Assembly (NCBI GenBank): GCA_009192285.1
Contig: CM018604.1
Span: 1,116,001-1,180,000 of the forward strand
Direction: 5' to 3'
Origin: Morchella semilibera
Lineage: Eukaryota > Ascomycota > Pezizomycetes > Pezizales > Morchellaceae
DNA: 64,000 nucleotides
Shown: positions 1 to 12,102 of the stretch, piece after piece
How positions within the stretch are numbered: the stretch's first letter is position 1
Layout: every line of letters starts with the position of its first letter
Position numbers and translations under genes: made by a program
The notes under the pieces: model-generated
The model's input: only the letters and a program-made list of their open reading frames with translations
Database searches by the model: none
Told to the model about the DNA's origin: nothing

Positions 1-1074
1 TATCTGTCTTGGAGTGGTATGAAGATCAGGGAAACTGCCCGCTGTTACGAACGAGCGAACGGTGAAGCAGCAGGAACAGCAGGAACAGCAGGAACGAGTG
101 TAGTTGTTGTTCCAGGAGGCCCCAGTGGTTGTTTGTTGATCTGTTGTTGTGGCTGGATTGGGGAGTTGATTTACTCTACCGATGGACTAGGACAACCAGG
201 TCCGTGTGGCTGCTGCTTGCTTGCCCCACTAAACCCTTTCCACAGGCTATATCCAGGCTACAGTAGACAAATACATACAATATGGACATGGCCGAGATGA
301 AGGACGTGCGGGAAGCGAAGCTTAGAAGAACAGTACGTTTCACAAAGGAAATAGGTAACAATAAACAATAGCTACATGTACTCAATTGCAATGCAATAGT
401 GCAGTTCCGAGTGCCGTCAAGTCAATCGGCTTCAACTGTCAGTCTGTCACTCCTACAGGGAACCCAAGGAATAGGAGAAGGAGAAGAAGAAGAAAAAAAA
501 AGTATTAAACCATTCTTTTTCGGCATAAGCTTTTTCTAATGAGAAGCTCCTGCCACCACCCCCTGAAGACGGTTTATGTATGCTAACACAAGGACGCAAG
601 TGGCAAGTTATGTGACCAGGGAGTGGGTATGTCTCGGGAGGTATTCCCAATCCAGCGCGGCACCCCTCGGGGTTCAACCTCAAACCATCCACTGACACCG
701 AAGTCCCAAAGATCGAGGCACCGAGCTGATCGGCGGAGTTGTCCAAAACCATGCGTAAAGGAAAGCACGGAAGCATCAGGAAGGGGGGGGGGGGACGCGA
801 ATCATTCAAGGCTCTCACTTAACTAGCTACTGCGCTTTATCATTCTTTATACAGCTTGTGTCCTTCGTGACTTTCGGTTCTTGGTTTCCTTGGTACTGTC
901 TTTTCATTCCCCGGCGGTGGCTCTGAGTCTGATCTGATTGTTACCCAAGATCCTTTTTTACTATCCACCATCTACCGGCCTCTTTTGCTTTAATCTTCGT
1001 GCTCTCGCTCTTGCACACTCGAAGTTGTCTTTGCTTTGAAGCTTTGTTTTGTCCCACTCCGCGCAAAGCAGCCC
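1..1074. other. Intergenic region upstream of the MFS transporter
   Basis: No ORF here resembles a known protein. The first 450 bases hold short CAG/GGAACA-like repeats. From about 830 the strand becomes CT-rich, a composition common in fungal promoters and 5' leaders, and runs into the start codon at 1075. A G-run lies near 785-794. No TATA box is convincing. Confidence 0.5.
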
Positions 1075-3034
1075 ATGGACAGCGAGAAGATGGCAACCAA
1101 TGCTAGTTCATCATCAACAAGGTCTCCTTCAGAGCACAGTGAGCCTCATAGCGAAAATATTGTAGCAGAAAAGCTTGAGAAAGCTCCTGCTGTAGGCCCA
1201 TTGGACTGGGACGGCCCTAACGATCCTGACAACCCATGGAACTGGGCCTCAGGGAAAAGATGGTTTGGAACAATTGTGCCTGGATGCTTCTGCATGCTTG
1301 TGTATGTTCGTTCCTTCTCGTTTTTTTACTCGATACTGTAGAAACAACAAAAAGCTTTTGAATTCTCTGTTAACGTTGAATTTGCAAAACCTTAGAACAT
1401 TTGCGTCGTCAGTTTATGTTCCTGGCGTTTATGAGGTTGCTGCCAAGTTCAATGTTTCAATTACAGTGGCTCTATTGGGGATCTCGATGTATGTGGTGGG
1501 ACTTGGCTTGGGGTAAGTCTTTTTTTTTTTTTTTTTTTTTTTATAACCTATCGCTTCTGTTTTACCAAGAATCCAAGCACTAATCGGAGGGAATGCAGGC
1601 CGATGTTCAGTGCACCATTATCAGAGGTTAGCAGAAACAGCACTAGTGACCGTTATCGTTCTAAAAACTGATATATATGGCGTGCAGGTTTTCGGGGCGA
1701 AAAATGGTCTACTTTGTTAACTTACCATTTTTCTTGCTCTTCACGATGGGGGCAGGATTAGCTCAAAACATTGAGACATTGGTTATCTGTAGGATGTTTT
1801 CTGGTATTTTCGGAGGACCTGCGCTCGCGGTTTCAGCTGGATCATTTGTGGATGTATGGGAGTTGAAGAGCTCGGGGTTGGCGGTTTCTGTCCAGGCGAT
1901 TGCAACCTTCATGGGGCCTGCGTTGGGTAAGTTCTGCACCCCACCCTACCGAACCCCACACCCGTCAGTCGGCCTTGGCGAGACATGCAGGTGTTCAGAC
2001 CGAGACTAATGATATGAAAATTCAGGCCCGATTGTTGGGGGATATCTCGCGCAGGACCAAAGCTGGAGGTGGACTATGTGGATTATATTAATTTTAGGAG
2101 GCGCAATGATGGTGCCCCTCTACTTCATGGAGGAGTCCTACAAGACCGTGATTCTTAAGCGCCGTGCCATTGCCCGTGGTCAAGAGCTTCCGCCTAAGCC
2201 AGAACCAAAAGAAGCCTTGAAGATGATTTTTACAATCACCCTTGCAAGGCCCTCCGTAATGTTACTCACTGAACCAATCGTTCAGGCTGTAGCGTTGTAT
2301 TCGTCGTTCGCGTTCGCTGTGTTGTTTGGTTTCTTTGAGGCATACCCATACGCTTTTCAGCGTGAGTATGGGTTCACGTTGGGACAGACGGGGCTGTGTT
2401 TCTTGGGTATTGCTGCAGGGTTGATTCTGGGGTGCGGGATCTACCTGCTCCAGGATAGACTAGTCTATGTTCCGGCCCTAAAAAAGTACAACAATAACCC
2501 TCCCCCGGAGATCCGGTTGGTTCCCGCGATGATTGGAAGTTGTTTGATGCCAATCGGACTTTTCTGGTTTGCATGGACTGCAAAGAAGGATATTCACTGG
2601 ATTTCGCCTGTCCTTGCTGGTGCGCCGTTTGGTGCGGGTCTTGTGCTCATCTTTGTGCGTCCCCTTCTAGTTTTTATTTCGTCTGATGTTTGGGATACTA
2701 ACATGGCGGATAGCTCACAGCGGTTATGTACATCCTGGAAGTATACCCAACTCTAGTGGCTGCGTCTGCTATTGCTGCATTGGGTCTTCTCCGTTATATC
2801 CTTGCCATGGCTTTCCCACTATTTACGCCTCGAAGTAATTATTACCCTTTCCGAGCTTCAAATTATGCCACTAGTAGCTAACAATCATTTATAGTGTACG
2901 AAAATCTCGGTGTTGCTTGGGGAACATCAGTCTTCGGCTTTATTTCCCTTGCCATGATGCCAATCCCATGGGTTTTCCAAAGATGGGGTCCTTCCATTAG
3001 GGCCATGTCTAAATTCGATGCGGTCAAAGGCTAA
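1075..3034 (+). CDS. MFS drug/polyamine exporter (DHA1 type), seven exons, one apparent frame error
   Basis: Plasma-membrane proton antiporter of the major facilitator superfamily, related to yeast Tpo1-type and fungal multidrug exporters. Exons fitted by frame and splice sites: 1075-1301, 1396-1512, 1599-1626, 1688-1926, 2026-2658, 2721-2834 and 2895-3034, giving about 498 aa. The N-terminal tail holds the family hallmark LDWDGPNDPDNPWNW. Next come transmembrane helices, GPMFSAPLSE followed by the FGRK loop, and a C-terminal half ending in the PFGAGLVLIFV and VYPTLVAASA helices. The intron at 2659-2720 has an ACTAAC branch site, and splicing it removes what first looks like a frameshift. The exon starting at 1688 has one base too many in GGGG at 1694-1697: with three Gs it reads VFGRKMVYF in frame. 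That is either a sequence error or a recent disabling insertion. The substrate cannot be told from sequence. Confidence 0.88.
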
Positions 3035-3757
3035 GCCTGCATATGTGTGTTGTGTCTGCGCAATGTTTATGATCTAAGGACACACGAGAGAAAAGAAGGA
3101 GGCCTCAAGATCTCCTTGGGTGGCCCTATTTGGAATGCCCTCCTGCGGAGTTTATGTTTGTTAATAGAATAATGTGGTTTCCTTCTTCGGCCACTAATTT
3201 TATTTCTCATGGGATCGTTTAGCATTGGATTTCTCCTTCCTCATTTTTCCTGTATATATATACCTGCATTTACGTTGCTTTGATGTATTGGGATTTTTGT
3301 TTTCGTCTGCATGGGTGTACGGCTTACTACTACTGTTAGTGATGAGGTCTAGATACCTAAATAATATGTTTCTAGCTAATATCAAAGGTCACATGCGAGC
3401 AATGCAAACCATGCAACTATTGGAACTTAGTGCTTGTGATGATTTATGCATAATGTTCCCGAAGTCGTTAGAATAAAGGTCTTTGAACGGGCATGTCCGC
3501 TGGAATCCTAGAGTTCCTGGTTATCGGGTGCTGCTAAAGTGTCAAGAACTAGCAAAACTATGATTACTATCCGTATTTCTCGCTTATATCTGTAGGTGGT
3601 TGGTGATGACCAACGCCTTTTCCCTTTCCTGGCTGTAGCCGCCGCTTGCTTACTTACACTGTTGATAAATTTTGAGCTGGTGGCCTGAAATGTGCTAAGG
3701 GAACATTACCTATTCCAATAACGTTCAACATTCACTGGTTAACTTATATAGCTTATA
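3035..3757. other. Intergenic spacer between two transporter genes
   Basis: AT-rich, with no recognisable gene. It holds the 3' end of the MFS gene and the promoter of the MATE-like gene. A TTATATAGCTTATAA stretch lies just before the next start codon and may be its core promoter or leader. Nothing else is seen. Confidence 0.4.
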
Positions 3758-5708
3758 ATGACGGGCAGTAGTAGTAGGGAAAGAGCTGTTACTGAGAGGC
3801 ATCGTTACCGATACCGCGCACTTCCCGAACTTGAAAGCGATATGGCTGATAACAACGATTCTAAATCGCATACTGCTGATGATGATATTGGCGATGATTC
3901 TATCCCTACCTCACAGCAGAGGAAAGATAGTGGGTTATGGTCTAGACAGCGGTTGGTCAATTTAGTCCTTTCTGGATCCTGGTAGAAAGAGTAGGTTACT
4001 GACTATGAGTGAATACATACCAGCTACCACGGCGCCCTCCTTTTTAATATCCTTACTTTCATTCTGCCAGCACTCTACGGCACACTCTCGAAACTATGGA
4101 TCGCGGGCATCGACAATAGGATGGTGGTTACGACGGATACATACACCTACATCAGCGTCGTCACTGAAGTAATCAACGAGGGCCTCCCTCGTGCTTCTTT
4201 TGTCATCATAGGTGACCGTTCTTCCCGCAGCATAACATCTCGTATCAGCTTGTCGAATACATTGATCATAGCACAAGCATGCCTAGGTGGGCTCATGTCT
4301 GTTGTGATAGCGGCTGCTGCCAGGAGTTTTGCGGGAACCTTTGTTCCCATCGAGGTGAGGGAAGAAAGTATAACATATGTGCGGATATCTGCGTTCTCCT
4401 CGTTGTTTGGAGCCGTGGAGGTGGCGGTTGGCGCAGCTACTAGGTCATTGGATAGGTAAGCTATATGAGGCACCTCTATATAGAAGGGAAAGTTAGCTGA
4501 TCATGTCTGGCTGGGCGGGGAAGACCAGATGTACCACTCCTTATAAGCTCTGTAAAAACGGCTCTAAACATCATATTGGATGTTCTACTAATATCCAAGT
4601 TCCGAGTTGGTCATCTGGATGTCGATGTCAATACTCAAGCAATCATCCGTCTCTCGTGTGATGCTGCCGGCGCACTTGCAGGTGTGTTATACTTTGCATA
4701 TATGTCGAACACCCTGTTCTTGAGCCGCCCTGTAGAGGAAGAGGCAGAGAGTAGGAAACCAAGCAGGGTGGCGCTTTGGACACTGGTGAGACAGGGAAGG
4801 TACACGTTTGTTGAATCTGCCATTCGAAACGTGTTGTATCTTTGGTTGATCTCAGGGATAGTTGAGATGGGATCTGATTATGCTACGGTAGGGTTGTTTT
4901 AGATACGTTATTTTAGGGGTTACAATTTATTGTCGATGGTAGCTGACGTTTAGTGAAAAGGCATGGGGTGTCTTCAACACCATCCGCTGGGGTCTCATCA
5001 TGGTCCCTGTACAAGCGCTCGAGGCAACAGCCTCAACTTTTATTGGGCACGCTTGGGGTTTCTGGCGCTTCAGAGTTGGGGTTGACAATCTAAAGCCTAA
5101 AGCTTCGTGGAAAGATCTCCTTTGTATGTAATTTCTAATATATCCCTATCCTCTATTTTTAGTCAAAAAACTAATGAGTCATAAGTAATCACTCGACCTG
5201 CTCTCACATCGGCGGCCATCGCCCTTTTAGTGGAGATCCCCATTTGTATAACCTTTTCGATCTGGGGTGCTCGATCATTTGCCTTTTGGCTCTCCGCATC
5301 GGATACTGTAGCAAATATCACTGCATATATGTGGAAGGTGATCATGAGTCATATGTAGTCCTATTCCTCTCCGTCACTCACTAAATTATATAGACAATCG
5401 ACTGGTGCTATATTTTCTACGCCATATCTACCCAGCTTGCTGCAATCCTCATTGCTACAAGGCCAAGGTGGTATCTTGCCCAATCCCTCTGCTCCAACAT
5501 ATTTTGGGTCCTACCGTGGGCGATTGCAGTGACCAGGATAAAGGACTTCAACAAAGACACAGCGTGGAAGTGGCACAGTATTATCTTTGGCGGGAGTTTA
5601 GTAGTTAGTTTTGTGATTATACTGGCTATCTTGGTGGCATGGGGCTATAGACTCAATAGAGGGTTGAGTAGATTATCGAAGTTGTCTTCAGCAACCTTTT
5701 ATCACTAA
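3758..5708 (+). CDS. MATE-like multidrug/toxin extrusion family membrane protein
   Basis: Predicted 555-aa polytopic membrane protein of the MATE branch of the MOP exporter superfamily, expected to extrude small cationic compounds. Six exons fit with correct phases: 3758-3981, 4024-4455, 4524-4887, 4943-5123, 5186-5337 and 5394-5708. After a polar N-terminus of about 75 residues come roughly twelve hydrophobic segments. Typical of MATE proteins are the [17 protein letters not shown] helix, the ATRSLDRPDVPLL loop leading into [11 protein letters not shown] (the 'RPDV..N..LD' region between helices 5 and 6), and a second-half repeat with [10 protein letters not shown] and [15 protein letters not shown]. 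The start is the first ATG in frame and gives MTGSSSRER. It lies head-to-tail behind the MFS exporter, so two unrelated exporters sit side by side. Substrate and membrane are not predictable. Confidence 0.8.
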
Positions 5709-6836
5709 ATGCTAAGCTAGACTTGTTGTATCTAAGAGGAGCAGAGAATGAGGTGCGTTTTATTATAGGTTCGATTCTTAAGTCAGGGGGTCAAGCCCGC
5801 CAAACTGAATACATGTAGGTACATGTATTATGGGCCGTGATTCCTTCACAGACGGTTTAATGATATTTCATGTGTTCTCTTGATGATCGACTTGATAGAA
5901 CTAAATTCATTTTGCACTTACCCGTCAGTAAAGTACTTACATACATGCAGGAATACATGCATGTAGTTTCAGCCTTTGCCAAGAGCGAGTGATAGAATAT
6001 GATCCCTTTTCACGGACTCTGCAAAGAAATAGTTGATGGCTGGCTTGATATCTCATGGTAGGATAAAATGGTCGAATTCGCGACCTACCCAAAATGTTAT
6101 ATCATATCCGTTCCGGGCAATGGTTTACAGCATTTGACCAGCTTCTCAGCTACTGATAATAGGAAAGTTGCCAGTTTCAGCAGAAGCACGGGTTGGGTCG
6201 CGAATTTGACCACTTTATCCTCCTAAGGGATAATACTGTCTATTCTCGAAAGAACAGCCCGGGTTCAAGGTTCAAATCTAAGTCGTCTAATTGGTTGCTT
6301 TGCGTCTTGCCACCACCTATTGCTCTGTTCTTTTGCGTTAAACCTGGGCACTTATTTTGAAATTTTGCGGTATATGAATGACCGTAGTTGCAATCGGTAC
6401 TCAGTCGACAAGGATGAAAATACAGGAGAGTGGGTATTTTCGTACTCGGGCTAAAGACACGTAGATAGCGAACTGTGCGCCTGCTACATATATATCCCTG
6501 CCCTGTATCCGCGTACGTGCTGTGTAACGCAAGACCCCACGGGGAAAGATGATGAAAATCTATATGTGCATAGCCGTGTACTAGAGTAGAGCTCCCCATG
6601 TATTTCGGACTTATTTTACTACCCGGTAGATCCCCGAAACTTGATGTGGGGTAGGTAGCGTACGGAAAGGGGGTATGTGGTTAGAGACATTAGACATCCG
6701 AACCTGGTGTGAGCATATGCAGGTAGGTCTTCCCGTACCCCACAAAGTACCGGAGAGCCGAGGGCATAATAAATATGTACGTCAGGGCCTGTTATTTTGC
6801 TACAATTGACTTTCCTTGCCATACAAACCGTTCAGA
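5709..6836. other. Intergenic spacer with a MITE and TACATGTA boxes
   Basis: AT-rich spacer. It contains several ACATGTA/ACATGCA palindromes around 5813-5970, the inverted-repeat element at 6061-6223, and the promoter of the kinase-TPR gene. No coding region is supported. Confidence 0.45.
6061..6223. mobile_element. MITE-like element with about 26-bp terminal inverted repeats, flanked by TA
   Basis: The left end begins GGATAAAATGGTCGAATTCG and the right end is its near-perfect reverse complement, finishing ...CCACTTTATCCTCC. The dinucleotide TA lies directly outside both ends (6059-6060 and 6224-6225), as expected for a Tc1/mariner-type target duplication. The element is about 163 bp, non-coding, and has no transposase of its own. 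The right end carries a three-base GGA duplication relative to the left. No other copy of these ends was noticed in the window. Confidence 0.7.
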
Positions 6837-9800
6837 ATGGCACAAACAAGCACATCCTCTCTTGCATACACTCTCAACGCCGATTCCTTCGAGTTTCTGG
6901 GCTCCACAACTCCTCTAAAACCAACAGAGAGCTTTACACTACCGCATTATGACTTACTATCTTTCCTCGGCGTAGCGCAGCAACTCAGAGCCAACCTCTT
7001 GCCTACCACCTGGGCCCCAGGGCTTAATGGACTGGGAATTGAAGGGCTTGAGCAGATTGACCTGAGCCCAAGTCGCGGGTTTTCCTTTAAGCGGTTCGTG
7101 CCAGACAGTAAAGAAGCGAGGACCCTGGGGCTTGAAGATGTACAGAGTTTCTCATGGAAGGCCCTTATTGCTGAAATCTTAGTGCTGCAGCATCCCAGAG
7201 TCCGCAGGTGCCCGAGTGTGATTAATTTATATGGAATTAGTTGGGATGTACAGGTTAACAGAAGCGGGGAGCTCCTGAAAGCTTTACCTGTGTTAGTATT
7301 CGAGAAACCGGTATATGGGACCTTGAATAAATTCTTGGTGTCAAGGAGCTATCAGGAGCTGTCATTTGAGAAAAGACTGTCATTGTGTAGAGATATAGGA
7401 AAGGCCGTTGAGATAATGCACTCTTTCAGTAGGTAACGGACAGTTTCTGCTGAATAGGTAGACTGCTGACCACATTCCATGCAGACATCCCACACGGAGA
7501 GATAAAACCAGAGAAAGTCCTCATATTTGAGGCCGGTAATGGTGGATTCATTGCAAAGGTCATCGACTTTGGATACAGTTGTTTAGGTTGTGGTGACGGA
7601 GATCCTGTCCGTCTACCTTTGATCCCTGAATGGAGTTCGCCCGAGTGTACATCAATGGAACCCACCATAGGACGAGCTAAGAGGGCTGATATATATTCCT
7701 ATGGGAAACTTTGTGGGTGGATCCTTTTCGGTGACCAAGGGTCAAAATCTGCACCAGCATCGCTTCTTTCACTGTATGCTGGGGAGGGCGAGGGTCATAA
7801 ATTCCTTGTCAAGAATCATGAGCTGGTTCGTGCAAAGTTAGCGAGCTTCTTTGAAGCTTGCTTGGAAGCCGATCCAGAGGTGAGGACTGGAGATATGGGT
7901 ATGCTAGTTGAGCTTATCTCCCAAGCTCTTGACGGCGATTTCCAGTAAGTTACACGAGACAATACTGTTTATAACCAGCCCTGTGTATTAACGATCAACC
8001 ATAGGAGGGAACCGGCCGTTGATGAATCAATTAATCTTGGGGGTCTAAAAAGTGTCCCGAATGTAAGGCCGACCATAAAGTGCACAACCCATCACCAGCT
8101 ACTATAGCTAACTGTAAATTCTTGCAGCTTGCACTCGGTTTTGAGGCACTCCAGCATGTCCACTCCTTGGTCCGCGTCCAAATCGTCAAGGCGCTCACAG
8201 AACGAGCTACCACTTGCAAAGATTCTGCCTTTCAACTTGCACTTTGTCACGAATTCGCTTTCGGGACCCCACGGAACGCAGGCCTTGTCGTTGAGTATCT
8301 TAAAAGATGCGGCAAGTCCGCTGAAGATCTCTCAGCGGCAGCCGAGGACATCACCACACACGGAAAGCTCGATCCGAGTGTTAAAATCTCATTCATGGGA
8401 CAAATAGATCAACTGATCGGTGAATATATCCAAACGGGGATCCTTTCAAAAGTTCTAGGTATATACAAAGATGAGATAGCTGGAAAAACGGATGAAAGAT
8501 TGACCCAGTCGTCTTTAATACTGCAGAACTATCTGGCCTCTCTGCTATTTGACCAAGGTCTGATAGGGGAGGCGATAAAAATGCAGAAGAATGTATTGGA
8601 CACAACCACACAAAGCCTGGGAGAAGAGAGCCCTGCTACCATTGTCGCTATGCAGAACCTCGTAAATCTCCTCGTGAGGCGAGGGCTTGTTGAACAATTA
8701 GAGCTGGATTTTCAAGAGAAGGTTCTGAAACAAACGGAGAAAGTTTTGGGCTTGTCACATATGGCTACACTTGCCGCTGCGTGGAACCTTGCTACCATGC
8801 TCCAAGATAGAGACGAAGCGGAAAAATCGGCGTCGGTTTTACTAGGAGTGGTAGAAAGAGCTAAGGAGGCCCTTGGAGCGCATAATTTCCAGACGCTTCT
8901 TACTATGGAGCTTCTTGCAGCTATATTTCGGAGACAGAATCGAGCACAAGAGGCACTAGAGCTCGATCAAGATGTCCTGGATGTCATGATCAAAGAGTTG
9001 GGCGAAAAACATCCACAGAGTATTACATCCATGAGCTACAGGGCACTATCACTTTATCAACTAGGATTAATCGAAGAGTCAGTAAAACTCCAAGCGCAAG
9101 TCGTTGAACAGCGTCAAAGCATTCTAGGCGAAGAAAATCCAGACACTATCCGAGCCGTAACCAGTGTTGCCAACTCGCTCAAGGCACAAGGTCAGCTGGA
9201 TCAAGCACTGAGGCTGGAAGAGCAAGCCATGGCATCGATAACAAAAATCCTAGGGGAATATCACCCAAATGCCATAATGGCCATGAGTTGCCTTGCCGAA
9301 ACCTACCGTGATCTCGGCCTATTGGATGGTACGGTTAAGATTCAGAAACGTGTTTTGGAACTGCAAACTAAAGCCCTTGGAAAGGATCATCCGGGAGCTA
9401 TAGCAGCTATGGAAACCCTTATTGAAGAGCTCGTGAGCCAGAATGAGTTTAAAGAGGCATCAGAACTCCAGAAGAAACTCCTAGAAATCAAAGTCAGGAT
9501 CCTGGGCGAGGAACATCCAAGCACTATTGCTGCTCTGAATAATGTTGGGTTTATGTTCACTCGCCAGGATAAGGTTGAAGAGGCGATTAAAATACAAAGG
9601 CGCGTACTGGAACTGACAGCAAAAGTGCTGGGCGACGAACATCCTGATAATATTCCAGTAATGATGAACATGGTTCAGACACTTGTAGACAACAGTCAAA
9701 TGGATGAAGCCGTAGATACCCAAAAGAAGGTGGTTGCGCTAAGAGAGAAAATATCCGGCAAAGAACACCCCGATACCCTCAGGCAGTTGAACGATCTTGC

Positions 9801-10470
9801 GTACATGCTCTCCATCCATGGTCGAATGGATCAGGCTGTAGGCACCCAGAAACGGGTCCTGGAGACGTCAAAGAGTCTTTTCGGCGAAGATCATCCAAAC
9901 ACCCTTAGCGCTATGGCAAACATCGCATCAATCCTCCGTAAAAAAGGAGACACGGACGAAGCATTGGCATTGCAGGTGAAGATATTAGAAATCACTGTAA
10001 AATCTGTTGGAGAGAACCACGAAGCCTCCCTGAGGGCTATGGGTACGTTAGTGGCGACACTTGATAGCCAAAACCAAGTTGATAAGGCCCTGGAGATCCA
10101 AAGAAGGATTGTGAAGGCACGAGAGAGTGTTTCTGGAGAGCAGGACCTAGGCACAATTGAAGCAACAGAGTACCTTTCACAGCTTTTAGCAAAGCAAGAA
10201 CTTTTAGAAGAAGCATCAAAAATTCAAAACAAGGTGGTCAGTTTGAAGAAAAAGGTTTCCGGAGATGATCATCCTGAAACGTTGATGGCTATGAGCAATT
10301 ATGCTTATTTGCTTGCAAGGCAAGGGAAGATTGGAGAAGCAGCAAAAATTCAACAACAAGTGGTGGATATGATGACAAAAGTCTTGGGAGAGGAGCATCC
10401 AGAAACAGTCGATGCAAAGGGAAACCTTGACTTTATGCGAGCAGCAGAAGCGAAGAAAGGTGCAAAGTAA
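6837..10470 (+). CDS. Protein kinase-like domain fused to about 15 tetratricopeptide repeats
   Basis: A 1150-aa protein from exons 6837-7428, 7485-7944, 8005-8062 and 8128-10470, all phases consistent. Residues about 90-350 form a protein kinase-like fold: an N-lobe with a hydrophobic E-helix region, then HGEIKPEKVLIF at 201-212 where active kinases have HxDxKxxN, and VIDFGYS at 223-229 (the DFG Mg loop), followed by an SPE-like segment. The catalytic Asp is Glu203 and the Mg-binding Asn is Lys208, so a pseudokinase is likely. From residue 371 to the end run 42-residue TPRs of the kinesin-light-chain type; I count 15 G-[ED]-x-H-P-x-T-like motifs. The layout resembles STAND/NLR-like fungal proteins, with a kinase-like effector in place of HET or NACHT. 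Upstream ATGs are absent; 6837 is the first. Role unknown: non-self response or scaffold is inference only. Confidence 0.85.
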
Positions 10471-10599
10471 ACTTGGACTCGGTATCTGATAAACTTTAGC
10501 GCTTGGCTTTTGTAGAAATTTTTTTTTTTTACTCATGGGGTTCTTTCATCTTATCTTATGTATCATGATCAATCTACATGTATGTTTTGAAGAATTTGC

Positions 10600-10956
10600 A
10601 AGACAGGCCAATTAGGACCACTTTTACACATATTAAAAGTCCCAAAGTAATTGCACTTTACTATCTCCTCAATGTTACCGGTGCCGTTAGTCGCATTATT
10701 TATAAGCACATCCAACCCGCTCGCTTCCTTAACGGTCTCGTAGAGTGCATCAGTAGAAGATGGAGAAGAGATATCAAGCGGGTGGTAGATCACAGCTGAG
10801 GTGGTGGTAGTTTTGTGGGCAATTGCAGGCGGTGTGCGAGAGGTCAGATAGATTATGGAGAGGGGTGGAGCGCGGTCGAGGAGGGATTCGGCTATACCGT
10901 GGCCAATGCCTCTGCTAGCACCAGCTACGAGGTAGGTTTGGGGGTGAGCGCGTCAT
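10600..10956 (-). pseudogene. Truncated short-chain dehydrogenase/reductase (SDR) remnant
   Basis: Reading the minus strand from an ATG at 10956 gives the start of a classical SDR: the TYLVAGASRGIGHGIAE glycine-rich NAD(P)-binding loop (TGxxxGIG class), a LDIS-like strand, and DVLINNA (the NNAG motif) followed by NYFGTFNMCK. This resembles carbonyl-reductase-like SDRs. The reading frame stops soon after the NYFGT helix, so the catalytic Ser, YxxxK and substrate-binding half are missing, and a segment after NNA also looks shortened. A C5 run near 10940 is one base too long to join the ATG to the glycine loop. I call it a dead fragment of about 110 codons lying tail-to-tail with the kinase-TPR gene. 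Confidence 0.65.
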
Positions 10957-11927
10957 CGAGATTATAATTAATTGTATCCTGAGTATCTAGTAACTATATT
11001 AACATCTCAAGAAGGCAGATATATATTCTTAGCCTATATAGAAAATTGAGAGCTAAGTCTCACCTCTGACCCACTTTCATGAAAGCACACTCTCCCCAAT
11101 CCTGCTCGCACTATATATAGCAAACCCCGAATATCATTTATAAGCAGCCGATCTCGTACCCATCCCCTACGGACAGCTTGTTGTCATAGGGCCTGGAAGT
11201 ATATCTCCCCTGACTGTAATGTCGGGGTCAAGATATACTTTAGTCCCCAATCTGAGTGTTAAAATCATAGTCCGATTCTCACTTTACATACAAAAATAAG
11301 GTTTCTTTTGGGCGAGAACGGGCACATTTTAGCACTCAGACATGAGAATCAAACCAGATATGACTTTAACACTCCAGCTTTTATTTTGATTCTGCTATGA
11401 GAATTTTACGAGAACGGGCGTGCTTTAGCACTCAGACAGGTTTATTTTGACCCCCACAGCGGCTCAAAAAGATCTCACCAAACGTCGGAAGGATATTCGT
11501 CCAGCCCCTCCGCGTGAACGAGCCTAGTTCATAAGATATACATACTTTCATATACCCAAGCGCTTAAGATCCGTACACCCCCGCAGACGAGTACTCCACC
11601 ATTCGGGCACCCCCCCTCATCCGGATAGTTGACGTACATCACAAGAAGATCTACATTATAACCAATTTATATATCATTCTCAACCAATCAAGGTTAACTG
11701 TCCAGGCTAGAGGTGTCCGATTGAGCGGTGGTGTCTAATATCCTGTTATCTTGCCTGAAGTGTACCATTTGGTATATACGAGTGATGGGTTATGATCGAA
11801 GTTTTGATGTTTTGTAATCGACTTAAACGTGTTTAGTATAAAACAAAAAGGCTTGCGGCGCAAAGACATACATGTACCCACATCTCCCTCTCTCTCCGCA
11901 CCCACTTGCATGTAGCGTAATCATCAC

Positions 11928-12102
11928 TACAGTACCAAAAAGAGGGGTGGGATCACTACGGTATTCCCGTTGATACGCTAGCAATGCGGTAAGAATACGG
12001 TATTTGTACAGTGCACTTCCTCTAATGCCGGTTTAATTTGGTATTCGTCACTAAATTCCGTAGTCCTATGGTAGTGATTTCACCCCATTTTTTTATACTG
12101 TA
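11928..12102. mobile_element. MITE-like element, copy 1 of a two-member family
   Basis: The left end TACAGTACCAAAAAGAGGGG continuing into TGGGATCACTAC is matched in reverse complement by the right end ending ...TTTATACTGTA, about 32 bp with several mismatches. The interior is AT-rich with GGTATT/AATACC phrases. The element is about 175 bp and non-coding. The ends and the inner 'TTTAATT.GG' segment are shared with the element at 12456-12622, which supports a real family rather than chance. Confidence 0.6.

Noticed and set aside
2659-2720. Apparent frameshift and stop in the second half of the MFS gene
   Set aside because: An intron with an ACTAAC branch site and CACAG acceptor restores the frame as LIFVPVMYILEVYP, so no lesion is needed.
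5769-5779. Isolated GGTTCGATTC B-box-like site
   Set aside because: No cloverleaf can be folded around it.
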